A stretch of DNA of 64,000 nt from Ceratothoa steindachneri (Eukaryota > Arthropoda > Malacostraca > Isopoda > Cymothoidae). The position numbers were made by a program, and so were the translations under genes. The stretch's first letter is position 1. Every line of letters begins with the position of its first letter. Under the pieces are notes generated by a model that saw nothing but the letters and a program-made list of their open reading frames with translations, was not told the DNA's origin and ran no database searches. The stretch lies in contig OZ018335.1 of the NCBI GenBank assembly GCA_963969495.1, positions 83,930,354 to 83,994,353 on the forward strand, in the 5' to 3' direction. This document shows positions 42,289 to 52,361 of the stretch, one piece after another.

Positions 42289-45180
42289 ATAATAATAATA
42301 GATATTTATAATGCGCCCATCAGGGCTGTCAGCCCTCCCAGAGCGCAGGTTGTGTAGCAAGTGTAGAGAAATTTTACAGGGGAGAGAAGGCAATTCTGAA
42401 GAGATGAGTCTTCAGAAGACGTTTAAAAGTATCAATGGAGGGATAGGATTGGACTTCGGCAGAAAGAGCATTCTAGAGTCTTGGAGCACAGACTGAGAAG
42501 GAACGGTCACCCATCGAGCAGAGGACAGAACGAGGAGTATTCAGGAAGGGAGTGAGGTTAGACCGGGGTGCCCGAGGAGTTTGACGACGGGAGAGGGCAG
42601 ATGAGAGATAAGGTGGATTTCGAGGTTTAGGGCCCTGTAATTAAGGAAAAGTTATAGTTAAACTAGGTGTAGGGGGCGAAGTGACAAAGAAGGGAGATTC
42701 ACTAGAAGAGAATTTTCAGTAGTCTAAGTGTGAGTTGACGAAGGCCTGAATAGCAGACTCAATGATTCGTCGATCAAAATGGGATCGAACACGTGAAAAG
42801 TTGCAGAGAAAGCCGAGGGAAGACTCAGAGGTACGATGGATGTACGGTTTAAACGAGAGTTGCTCGTCAAAAATAACACCAATATTAATGATGGTATCAG
42901 AGAAGGCAACATGGGTTTCCCGAAGGTTACGAGATGGGAAGAGAGCTTTAGATTTATCCTCCATCGAAGCGGTACCAACAAGGAGTACTTCAGCTTTATT
43001 TTGGTTAAGTTTGAGAAAGTTGCCTGACAGCCATTCCTTTATCGAGGTGTATGCTGAAAGGATCTTGGTAATTGTTTGAGAGAAGTACACAGGGGATGAG
43101 GATAGGTATATCTGATTGTTATCAGCATAGAAGTGGAAGGACAAGCCAAAATAGCAAAGAAGGGAGCCAAGAGGAAGTAAGTAAATGTGAAAGAAGAGGG
43201 GACCAAGGAATGAGCCCTGAGGCAACCCAAAACGAATGGGCGCGGGATCGGAGGAGTGGTTATCTAGCGCAACCGACTGAAAGCGGGAGGAGAGGTATGA
43301 GCGGAACCAATCAGGTGCAGTGCCCGAGAGACCAAGGAATGCGTGAAGACAATCAAGGAAGACAGTATGGTTGATGGTGTCGAAAGCAGAGGAGAGGTCT
43401 AGTTGGACTAGAATGGACCTACGACCCCATTCGGCTGCTCTATGTAAACTATCTAAAACAGTAAAAAGAGCGGTTTCAGCAGAGTACTTCCCTTTGAATC
43501 CCGACTGCTACATTTCATCGACATTGCAGTTAGAAATATGTTCATTAAGGCGAGAGAAAAACACTATCTCGAGGATCTTAGAAAGGAATGGAACCTGTGA
43601 GATAGGGCGATAGTGAGATGGTTCAGAGGGGTTAAGGGGTGTTTTTTTTAAAGTATAGGGGGAATTGAGGCATGTTTGTAGGAAGAGGGTAACACCCCTG
43701 TGGCAAGTGAATTGTTAATGAGATGAAAAATCAGTAGGAGGACAGCAGGGAGAATATGGTGGAGGAGTTTGGGTGGAAAGACGCCATTAAGGGATCCAGA
43801 TTTGTTAGAGCATGAGATCAGGGCAATTAATTCCTCAGAGGACGCCCTAGGGAGGACGTTAAGCGCCAATGGATTATGGTGAGGGAGAACAGCATGGACT
43901 TGTTCATACGACTCAGGTAGTACGGCGCGAATGTTAATAAATTTATTTGAGAAAAATTTAGAAAGAGGAGAGGGGTTGATGGGGAAAGAGGTGGGGGAAA
44001 TTAGGCTCGGCGAGGAAAGACGAGAGAGGACACGAAAGATAATCCGAGGGTCATTCTTGCTATCAGATAAAAGGTTGCTTGAATGAGCCTCGCGCGCTGA
44101 TTTTAATTTTGAAGAATAAGTCGAAGTAGCAAGGCGATAGGCTAGTGAGAGGGAGGTCGTGTCCTGCCCACGGCAGCGTGCTTTACGAAGGGCTCGTTCA
44201 TGAGCACGTAAAGACCTCCTTGAACGAAGGAGTTCCATGGTAAACCAAGGGGCGCGGGGATGGTGGTTTGAAGATGGAGTGATAAGGGGGGCGTGCAACT
44301 CAAGGCAGGCGAGTAATGATTGGTGCAGTGTGTTTAAGATTTGGTCAGGTGAAGCAGTAGTATCAATAAGAAGTATGGCAGAAACAACGTCGTTAAAGAG
44401 AGAAGTATCAATTGACGATACTCGCCGGAAAGAAGTCGAATCTCGGGACGAGTGAGGAGGTAGGTGGTAGGGAATATAGAATTCAAAATTGACCAAGAAG
44501 TGGTGGGAAATCGCATTAGAAAGGTCAGTTACTCTTAGATTAGAGATATGGAGGTTGGAGATGACTAAATCCAGGGTATTACCATGTATGTGTGTTGGGG
44601 ATGACACATGTTGTGTAAGAGAGAAGAGGTCGATGATGTTAATGAATGAACGAAAAGTCTCATTGCAGCTAGGGAGATTAAAGTCACCGAGAATAAGGAG
44701 AGAATCAGTAGAAAAAAGGCCGGAGACGAGCTGTGAGGGCGGTAAAGGACCACAATATTCAGAGCAGGCACAGCACGTGAGACAGCAATGAGAGCCTCAA
44801 ATCAGGTTATAGGGGTAAGAGAAGATTCAGAGAGAAGGATGAGTTGAAAATCAGTGCAACTCCATCTTCACGGTGGTTCCGAGGAACATACAGGAAAGAA
44901 TGATCCGGAGGAGTTGCATGGGCAGTGCATAAACCAGAATCAGACTCGAGGCAGGTTTCTGTATAGCCAAGGAACAAAATCCCAGTGCGAATAACGAGGT
45001 CATGGACATACTCTGACTCATTGGTCAAGCTCCTAATGTCCAGAAGAGATGCCGACAGCGCATGCTGATGAGCACAGGAGGAAGGCGGAGAATTGGAGGT
45101 GTTGGGTAAGGGAAGAATGATAAGGTGAATGGTAGGGTCGTCACTGTAGCGTTTTAAGAATAGAGTGGCTATATTAATAG
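42289..45180 (-). mobile_element. L2-like LINE, nearly complete ORF2
   Basis: Minus-strand LINE of about 2.9 kb. The 3' end (left) reads GGCGCATTATAAATATCTA followed by ATT repeats, the ending typical of L2-like elements. The 5' end fades near 45180; 45181-45417 holds nothing recognised. It abuts the 3' end of CR1-2. Confidence 0.78.
42716..45060 (-). pseudogene. L2-like ORF2: APE endonuclease-reverse transcriptase
   Basis: Endonuclease from 45060: LDIRSLTNESEYVHDLVIRT, GILFLGYTETCLESDSGL, NHREDGVALIFNSSF, then LLILGDFNLPSC (near 44690). An open frame of 319 codons (44607-43648) carries HIHGNTLDLVISNL, a linker with HPRAPWFTMELLRSRRSLRA and the RT start PPKLLHHILPAVLLLIFHLI. After a break, MPQGSFLGPLFFHIYLLPLG begins the catalytic part. 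The box at 43118-43129 reads YADN instead of YADD, so a metal-binding Asp is lost. The end has GVIFDEQLSFKPYI and SAIQAFVNSHLDY. Fewer breaks than in the J-type LINEs suggest a younger copy. Confidence 0.83.
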
Positions 45181-45415
45181 ATAAGGATGCTAGGTAGGAC
45201 TGATCTTGTTGGTAAGAAGAGGAGGTGCCTCGTATAAGCTATTGATTAACTTTTTGTAGACACTGTCTCTTATTATGTTCTTATGAAGCAAGGTAATTTC
45301 AGTGTGCGTGACTATTAGCACATCGGTAGAAATTTGAATTAGTGTAATTAGAATTTTCAGTAGGTATCCCATTTTCTTATAGTATCGTTAACAAAACCTT
45401 TCCAAGACCTCCTCT

Positions 45416-45417
<2 letters not shown>

Positions 45418-45470
<53 letters not shown>
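45418..45470. repeat. (TA)n microsatellite, left border of array
   Basis: About 53 bp of TA directly joined to the first 245-bp unit. Confidence 0.96.
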
Positions 45471-45472
<2 letters not shown>

Positions 45473-46863
45473 AAAAATATCCAAGACAAATTGGTGCGGT
45501 TAAGGTAATGGCATAATTAGACAACTGCTCTGCTTCAGGTCCAGCAGGTGATCCTATCCTCCTTGAACTGGAAGACAACACTTAGGGATGACCCATCCAT
45601 CAGCCCAAAAAAGCTGATTTCAAAGACACGCCTTTATGTCGTCTCGTTTACCGTCACAGAAAACTGTTATTATTAATATATTAACACGTTGACTGAGCCA
45701 GAACGCTCGAAAGATGGAAAAATATCCAAGACAAATTGGTGCGGTTAAGGTAATGGCATAATTAGACAACTGCTCTGCTTCAGGTCCAGCAGGTGATCCT
45801 ATCCTCCTTGAACTGGAAGACAACACTTAGGGATGACCCATCCATCAGCCCAAAAAAGCTGATTTCAAAGACACGCCTTTATGTCGTCTCGTTTACCGTC
45901 ACAGAAAACTGTTATTATTAATATATTAACAGCGTTGACTGAGCCAGAACGCTCGAAAGATGGAAAAATATCCAAGACAAATTGGTGCGGTTAAGGTAAT
46001 GGCATAATTAGACAACTGCTCTGCTTCAGGTCCAGCAGGTGATCCTATCCAGTTCAAGGAGGATAGGATCACCTGCTGGACCTGAAGCAGAGCAGTTGTC
46101 TAATTATGCCATTACCTTAACCGCACCAATTTGTCTTGGATATTTTTCCATCTTTCGAGCGTTCTGGCTCAGTCAACGCTGTTAATATATTAATAATAAC
46201 AGTTTTCTGTGACGGTAAACGAGACGACATAAAGGCGTGTCTTTGAAATCAGCTTTTTTGGGCTGATGGATGGGTCATCCCTAAGTGTTGTCTTCCAGTT
46301 CAAGGAGGATAGGATCACCTGCTGGACCTGAAGCAGAGCAGTTGTCTAATTATGCCATTACCTTAACCGCACCAATTTGTCTTGGATATTTTTCCATCTT
46401 TCGAGCGTTCTGGCTCAGTCAACGCTGTTAATATATTAATAATAACAGTTTTCTGTGACGGTAAACGAGACGACATAAAGGCGTGTCTTTGAAATCAGCT
46501 TTTTTGGGCTGATGGATGGGTCATCCCTAAGTGTTGTCTTCCAGTTCAAGGAGGATAGGATCACCTGCTGGACCTGAAGCAGAGCAGTTGTCTAATTATG
46601 CCATTACCTTAACCGCACCAATTTGTCTTGGATATTTTTCCATCTTTCGAGCGTTCTGGCTCAGTCAACGCTGTTAATATATTAATAATAACAGTTTTCT
46701 GTGACGGTAAACGAGACGACATTAAGGCGTGTCTTTGAAATCAGCTTTTTTGGGCTGATGGATGGGTCATCCCTAAGTGTTGTCTTCCAGTTCAAGGAGG
46801 ATAGGATCACCTGCTGGACCTAAAGCAGAGCAGTTGTCTAATTATGCCATTACCTTAACCGCA

Positions 46864-46866
<3 letters not shown>
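45469..46866. repeat. Palindromic array of a 246-bp repeat
   Basis: Units on the left arm (plus sense) start at 45469, 45714 and 45960 (245, 246 and 91 bp). At 46041-46070 the sequence GATCCTATCC - AGTTCAAGGA - GGATAGGATC turns round. The right arm repeats the same unit in reverse, with boundaries at 46151, 46397 and 46643 (246 bp each) and ends inside a unit at 46866. The units look nearly identical by eye (for example one base missing in AACACGTT versus AACAGCGTT). Both ends join (TA)n tracts. ORFs inside (MLSSSSRRIGS...) repeat with the unit and are not genes. Confidence 0.93.

Positions 46867-46938
<72 letters not shown>
46867..46938. repeat. (TA)n microsatellite, right border of array
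   Basis: 72 bp of TA joined to a unit broken after GCACCA. Confidence 0.96.
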
Positions 46939-46940
<2 letters not shown>

Positions 46941-47489
46941 TGCAAAGAGGAGCAGTCTCTTCTGGACGCAAATATGGTTAAAGGCCATGGAATTTTTCGC
47001 CTTGATTAATTTCCTTTGGCAACTTTCTATTTTACTCACTGTATTCTTTAGTCCTTTGTTCTTATCTCTTTTTAATAAATGCTTTTGGTAAAAACAAACA
47101 TAAAATGCTCATCTTTCGATCTATTTGATCATCTTCGGAGCATCTTTAGCTATTCTTTTCTTCTTTACCGATGAGGTATGATGGAGTCTGAATGAAAAGA
47201 AGGATTCGCAGGATGTAAAAAGATAGGAAAAAAGGTGTATTATAGTACGAGATAGTATAGGTAGAAAAGCGTTTATGTAGTAGAAGGGTGATATGCCAGT
47301 GGTCTGGCAGTATCTTCAAATGAGGCCTCTTTTTAAGCATTTGTTTTTCCTTTGTTTATTAAAAGAGCATTCAAGCCTTTGTTAAGGTTTATTTTTTATC
47401 TTTTGTTATTCAAAGAGCTTATTCTAATCTTTTTGTGTACGTTTGTGCGTATTTATTTATTTATCATGTTTTGGGGGTTGTTTTTCTTT
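46939..47489. other. Unassigned stretch
   Basis: No gene or repeat was recognised. T-rich toward the right, possibly distal 3' UTR of J7. Confidence 0.4.
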
Positions 47490-50420
47490 TTTATGTTTTT
47501 TTGTCCACTACGTATTTTTTTTCCCCACCACAGATCTAGTGTTTTAATTTGATTTAGATTAAGTCCCAGATTATAATTGTATAACTTCCTTTTCTGGGTT
47601 TTCCAATGATGACGTTTGTGTTTTTCCGGTATTTGGTTAACTGTGTATATGTAAAACAGCCTCCCGCGTACGCACTTGGCTGCTGTGAGATCCTTGCCGA
47701 TAGTGTCTTCGCCGGTTTTCGTATTCGGTTAATCTTTGGTCTTGAAGTATCCTATCGGCGATATATGAGTAAATCTTTCTCTATATCGATTTGTTTTTTT
47801 CATGTAAAGTCCCATTTAATGCGTCAATTTCAGCAGTGTTGTGCAGTACAAAAGACGGGATCCGGTCCCAAAGGGTCACGTCATTTATAAAACATTAAGC
47901 TTTGTTCTGGACTATTTGCGCTTTCTTTATCTGATTCTTGCTTGCAAGATTAAGAGGGATGGCGGATTAAAATAAACATGGTCTGACCATTGCGATATAT
48001 AGTTTTCTTGAAGTGATATAGACTCTGTAAGTTTCTTCTGGCTTGAGTTATCCTTTCGTTAATATACTCGCCGTATCTTCATGACGTGATCTTGAGTCCG
48101 AGGGCTCGGCCTTCGCAAAAGTAGGGATAGAAGTCGCCGCGTACCAATCTGTCGTCCGTATTTCTTCTTCGATGGAGATCACTCGGAACTTTTCCGCGTT
48201 TGTGAGGATTTTATTCCTGTTTTCGAATCTGTTCAGGTTATCAATTTCCCCGGCTGTTCTGTGTGCGATATTTACTGGCTTTTGACAATTGCTGATGACT
48301 ATCTGCGTACATAGTCAGTTGTACATAGTAAGCGTAATTATGAGTTGGGGGAGGCAGTTTACCAGTATATATTGTCTATAAAGTTCGGCTCAGGCAACCT
48401 CTTTGTGGTACGCCATCTCTCAGGGGAAAGGGTTCCCCCTCGATGTCCTTTACTTTAATTAAGGCCTCGCGGTCCTCTAGGTAGTCGCAGAGGTGCTTGG
48501 TTATGTTGATATTCATGCGCAAGTAGCATAGCTTCTTATTCATGCGAGGTATCCATACCTTATCGAACGCCGATGTCACGTGTCTAAGTACGACGTCAAC
48601 CCTTTTGTTGTCTTCTTTCGCTATTGGGATGTTTACAATTATCAGTGCAAGGGCTGCCTCTGTACCGAGGTTTCTGCAGAAACCGTGTTGTTGGGCATTA
48701 GAATGGTCCTTTGCTTTCAAAAAGTCCCTCAGTCTATCGTTAAGTAGTTTCTTGAACAGTTTCCCTAGAAATTCTAGTAGGAGTATAGGTCTATAGCATT
48801 CCATGTCCATTTTAGGTCTTGCAGGTTTTAGTAAAAATATCATACGTCCTCTTTTATAGCAGGTCGGGAAAGTATCCAACGTTTAGGCAGGCATTGAAAA
48901 GTTTTTAAGGTCACTGCTTGATGTTAGCAGGGGCGTTCATCATGTGCGCCTCGGTGATACCGGAGATGCCAGGGGATTTTTGCTTGAAGCTTCTCAATGT
49001 TGTCTCCTACTCCTCATATGTAAAAACTTTTCCTTCTTCCCTTACTTCCCGGGTGCTATCCACGTAGTGATGTGGCGTTAATGCTGGTCCTCGTTCCTCT
49101 AGCTGCGTTAGTAAATCCTCTTCATTACGCTATCAAAATCTCCATTCTCTTCTTCTGTGACGTCAAATTTTCTTTTCTAGTGATTTCTGAATAGTGGTTC
49201 TATTGTCTGATCATCAATGATGTTTCTCGCGTCGAACGAGATTTTGATCTTGGTTTTGATGGAGAGAATTTCACTTAGCCTCTTGATTTGGTTCCAGAAT
49301 TTTCTAGGATCGATCTCGTAATCCATTTTTTCGATAATATTTTCCCAGTGTTCTTTAGATGTTTCTCAAATTAGGTGTTTGAGATCCATTCGGAAGTTCC
49401 TTAGTTCCTGATACCTTTGAACTGTGTAACCGAAAGTATTTATTTCCGTAATTACTCCATCAAGTCTATTCATTTGTTGTCTAATGTTTACGTCCAACCG
49501 TAGTATGTATCAAGATTTTCTAATGTGGATCCATCTAGTTGCCCAATTTGATAATCTAGGAGTGATCTTCTTTAGATAACCCAGTTGCCTTAGGAATGCA
49601 TTTGCGGGCCAGGATCTTTACTTCAATGAGAGAGGTTGAAATGCTTGTGACTATACTAATATGATCCGATGAAATATATGGCCCTAGAACAGTTGAGTGA
49701 TTCAAGATAAAGTTTGAGTTTGTGAGAACGATGTCAGGGGTTGTTGCAGATCTCCTTGTTAGGTAGGTGGCGAAGTCTGGGCCTGATCTCTGTACTATTT
49801 GGCGATTTATAAGGAGGCTCAGGGAGGCTCCGCTACCATTAAAATTCATTGTATACCCTATTTCACGGCAGCGCGCATTAAGGTTGCCAATCAAGATAGC
49901 GGAACTGTCCCTTGTGAAGAGGCGTATAAAATTGGAGATGGGAAGATAGGGGCTTCTTGGGGGTCGGCACCCCACCGATATTATTAGGTCATCTATTGTG
50001 GTACTTATTTTAACTTCAAGGTAAGACTCCTTTAGGTTTAAGATATCTTTAAATTTGATCTCTTTTTGTATCGCAATCGCTAACCCATCGTATCTCTCGT
50101 TGGTATGACTTGTCGCGATCTTGGTGTAGCTGTATATCTAAATATATTGCTTGGTTGTGTTTAGGCCGTTCTCCGATATCAAGACCACATCCGGATCTAT
50201 TTCGCGAATGATGTTATTATACGCGTATTTTCTGCTTTCCCATCTATTTACGTTAAACGATAAGATTATTATTTTGTTAATATATCTTACATCTGCCATT
50301 TTAGTCTTTCTGGATGAGTTTAACTTTCACTTGTTCTTCCCGCGCTGGTGCCTTTACTCTTTCTGAACGCTTTTTTGTAAACTGATCGTGGGATAGGTTG
50401 TGGTACGATTCAGGACATAT
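47490..50420 (-). mobile_element. LINE J7 (Jockey-like), 5' truncated in ORF1
   Basis: A minus-strand LINE with ORF2 and the last ~30 codons of ORF1 (RSERVKAPAREEQVKVKLIQ, 50400-50305). The 3' UTR has a CGTAGTGGACA block (47502-47512) related to the hairpin repeats of J4. Its C-terminal tail is the best guide for reading J4. Confidence 0.78.
47655..50297 (-). pseudogene. J7 ORF2: APE endonuclease-reverse transcriptase remnant
   Basis: Starts MADVRYINKIIILSFNVNRW at 50297. APE: DPDVVLISENGLNTTK, NERYDGLAIAIQKEIKF, then an open 139 codons (49975-49556) with LIGNLNARCREIGYTMNFNG, RRSATTPDIVLTNSNF and ISSDHISIVTS. The linker (49500-48900) is frameshifted. RT: YKRGRMIFLLKPARPKMDME, RPILLLEFLGKLFKKLLNDR, QQHGFCRNLGTEAALALI and LRHVTSAFDKVWIPRMNKKL (48879-48376, 167 codons open). 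The YADD box is not readable, and the area near 48340 is degraded. The tail has KLYIAMVRP, KAQIVQNKA and WDRIPSFVLHN. Clearly inactive. Confidence 0.8.
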
Positions 50421-50639
50421 TTTGATGCGGGCGAATGAAAAGAAAACGGTTTTTAGGAGATAATTATTCTTCTTTGCTTCAACGAAATGTCAAGGGAAAC
50501 GGACCAATCTAGCGAGTGAAATTATTAAAACAACTTCAATGTTCGATTGCAGCTGGTAGCCTTAGTTTTGGGGGCCTGTTTTTCTTCGTTTATTAAGATG
50601 GCTTCTAAGATGTTAAGCCTAGATTTATTTTCCTTTTTT
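50421..50639. other. Unassigned gap between J7 and PLE-B
   Basis: Short non-coding interval. Part may be J7 ORF1 decayed beyond recognition. Confidence 0.35.
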
Positions 50640-51885
50640 TTGCAGGTGCATGGTTACGAATGTTATTATCGCACAGACCATTGTCATCATTATCCAAAAT
50701 GTATAGCACCATCATACAATGTCTCCTCCATCTCTTGACCCGAACATCTTAAGGAATATGTTAAGTTCATGCACATCAGAGGCTTCGTTCAAGACACCGG
50801 ACGGTAATATATATATTGATGGAGTGGCTGTGGGATCACTTCAGTGGCCGAACTTTGCCAACTAATATATCGGTCAACTGTAAGAAAGCTGATTGGACAA
50901 CAGGGAAACTAAGCCACACACATCTTGCCAATACATAGAAGATATCTATATCAACGTCTAAAATCACCAAAATTTGAACGACATCAAAGCAGCAATTTGA
51001 GGAGAACTCCATGTTAAAATTCACTTATGAATTGAGCACGGGCAATAAACTCTCTTTTCTGGACGTTGAGGTACAAAACATCAATAAAAACTACATCGCA
51101 AAAGTATATAGAAAAGGTGAAGACATGAAAAGTTGACTCAACGCTGATGGTAAATGTCCTCAAAAGTACACAAAAAGTGTAATCTGCTCATACATCAGCT
51201 GAACATACAAATGCTGCTCCAGTTGGGAACTTTTCCCTTTAATGATCTCCAGCGCAAAACAAACGCTTTTGAAGAACAGTTTCCCGAAGAGCATGATTGA
51301 ACAACAACTTCATACATTTTTAAGTATACAAGTCAAAGACAAGGATAAAACGAAAAGTAATTAGGGAGCAATAAGTAACATCAAACTGTATTACAGAAAT
51401 CCAGTGTCTTCGCCCAATTACATAGACGAAAAAACATCAATGAGATTGTTAACAGTAACATCAACGCTAAGAATCAAATAGACAAAATTCAGCTTATTAT
51501 ATACTATTAAACAACAAAAGCTAACAATCTCCTTATGAAAAACAACAGCTTCAGAAACTCCTCGAACCTAAAGTCAACTAACGTAGTTTATGGGCTTAAC
51601 TGCTTCCATGAAGACTGCTAGCTTCATAATATCTTAAAATATGTTGGTATGAAAACCAATACCCTTTCGAGACGTTTAACCACGCACCTGCAAAACGGAG
51701 GGCCCAAAAATCATATGGAGAGCGCACATAACAGTAGCCTTAATAGAAGTATTCGGGTTAAAAACAACACAATTGAAAGAAAAGAGGGAATTAAAGCTAT
51801 GTTTAACATTTTAGAAGACTTACATAAACTAAAAAAAAAACTGATTCTGATTCAGTTAAAGTGGGTGCATGTAAGGGAGGACGAT
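50640..51885 (+). mobile_element. Penelope-like element copy B (PLE-B)
   Basis: Plus-strand Penelope-like fragment covering the catalytic part of RT through the GIY-YIG domain, with no intron at the RT/endonuclease junction. It ends where the 3' end of LINE J8 begins (about 51886). The left limit is approximate. Confidence 0.78.
50740..51885 (+). pseudogene. PLE-B reverse transcriptase and GIY-YIG endonuclease remnant
   Basis: RT: LRNMLSSCTSEASFKTPDGN, then IDGVAVGSLQWPNFAN (the DGVAMGSPLGP.FAN block), and YIEDIYINV where the family has YVDDI, so the first catalytic Asp is lost. Then EENSMLKFTYELSTGNKLSF, LDVEVQ and NYIAKVYRKGED. The linker LLMKNNSFRNSSNLKSTNVV leads straight into YGLNCFHEDC and YVGMKTNTLSRRLTTHLQNG. 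The endonuclease start keeps YVG, TxT and SRRL. The tail after KNNTIERKEG departs from the family pattern. Stops near 51135, 51210 and others show decay. Confidence 0.78.
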
Positions 51886-52361
51886 AGGGTGTGTGGGTAG
51901 ATAGAGAAAATAGACAAGCAGAGAAAAGAGAAAGAAGTGTGGTAGGGTGCAAAGAGATGCCTAGAGTCTGGTGATCAGACCTATCACTTTTATTATTTTA
52001 TTGATTGCGTGTATTCTTTGTTGTTACTGTAGATTTGTAATAATTATAAATAATTATTTATGGTGTTCAAGCTATTTGTCTTAATAATTTTTAGTTGATT
52101 TGCTGTATGTTATGCATTGCTTATTTTGTGTGTTTTTTAATACATTTAAGTGCGTGCTTAATGTTTTGGTATTTGTGTGTGAGTGTGTTTTTTAGTTTTC
52201 TTTTTTCTTCAAGTTGGTGATTATTGTCGAAATCGGGTTTTTTTTCGTAATCTTGATTTGCGTTGTCTTCATCGGTGATTTTTTTTAGTTGTGGGTTGAT
52301 TCGTTAAGTTCGGTTTTCTTCTTCTTTGATGTTTTTTTTCAGGTAATACATCTCATTATAA

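Noticed and set aside
45357..47091. Repeated ORF beginning MLSSSSRRIGSPAG
   Set aside because: It recurs with the 246-bp unit on both arms and changes its end with the flanking (TA)n, so it is a by-product of the repeat.
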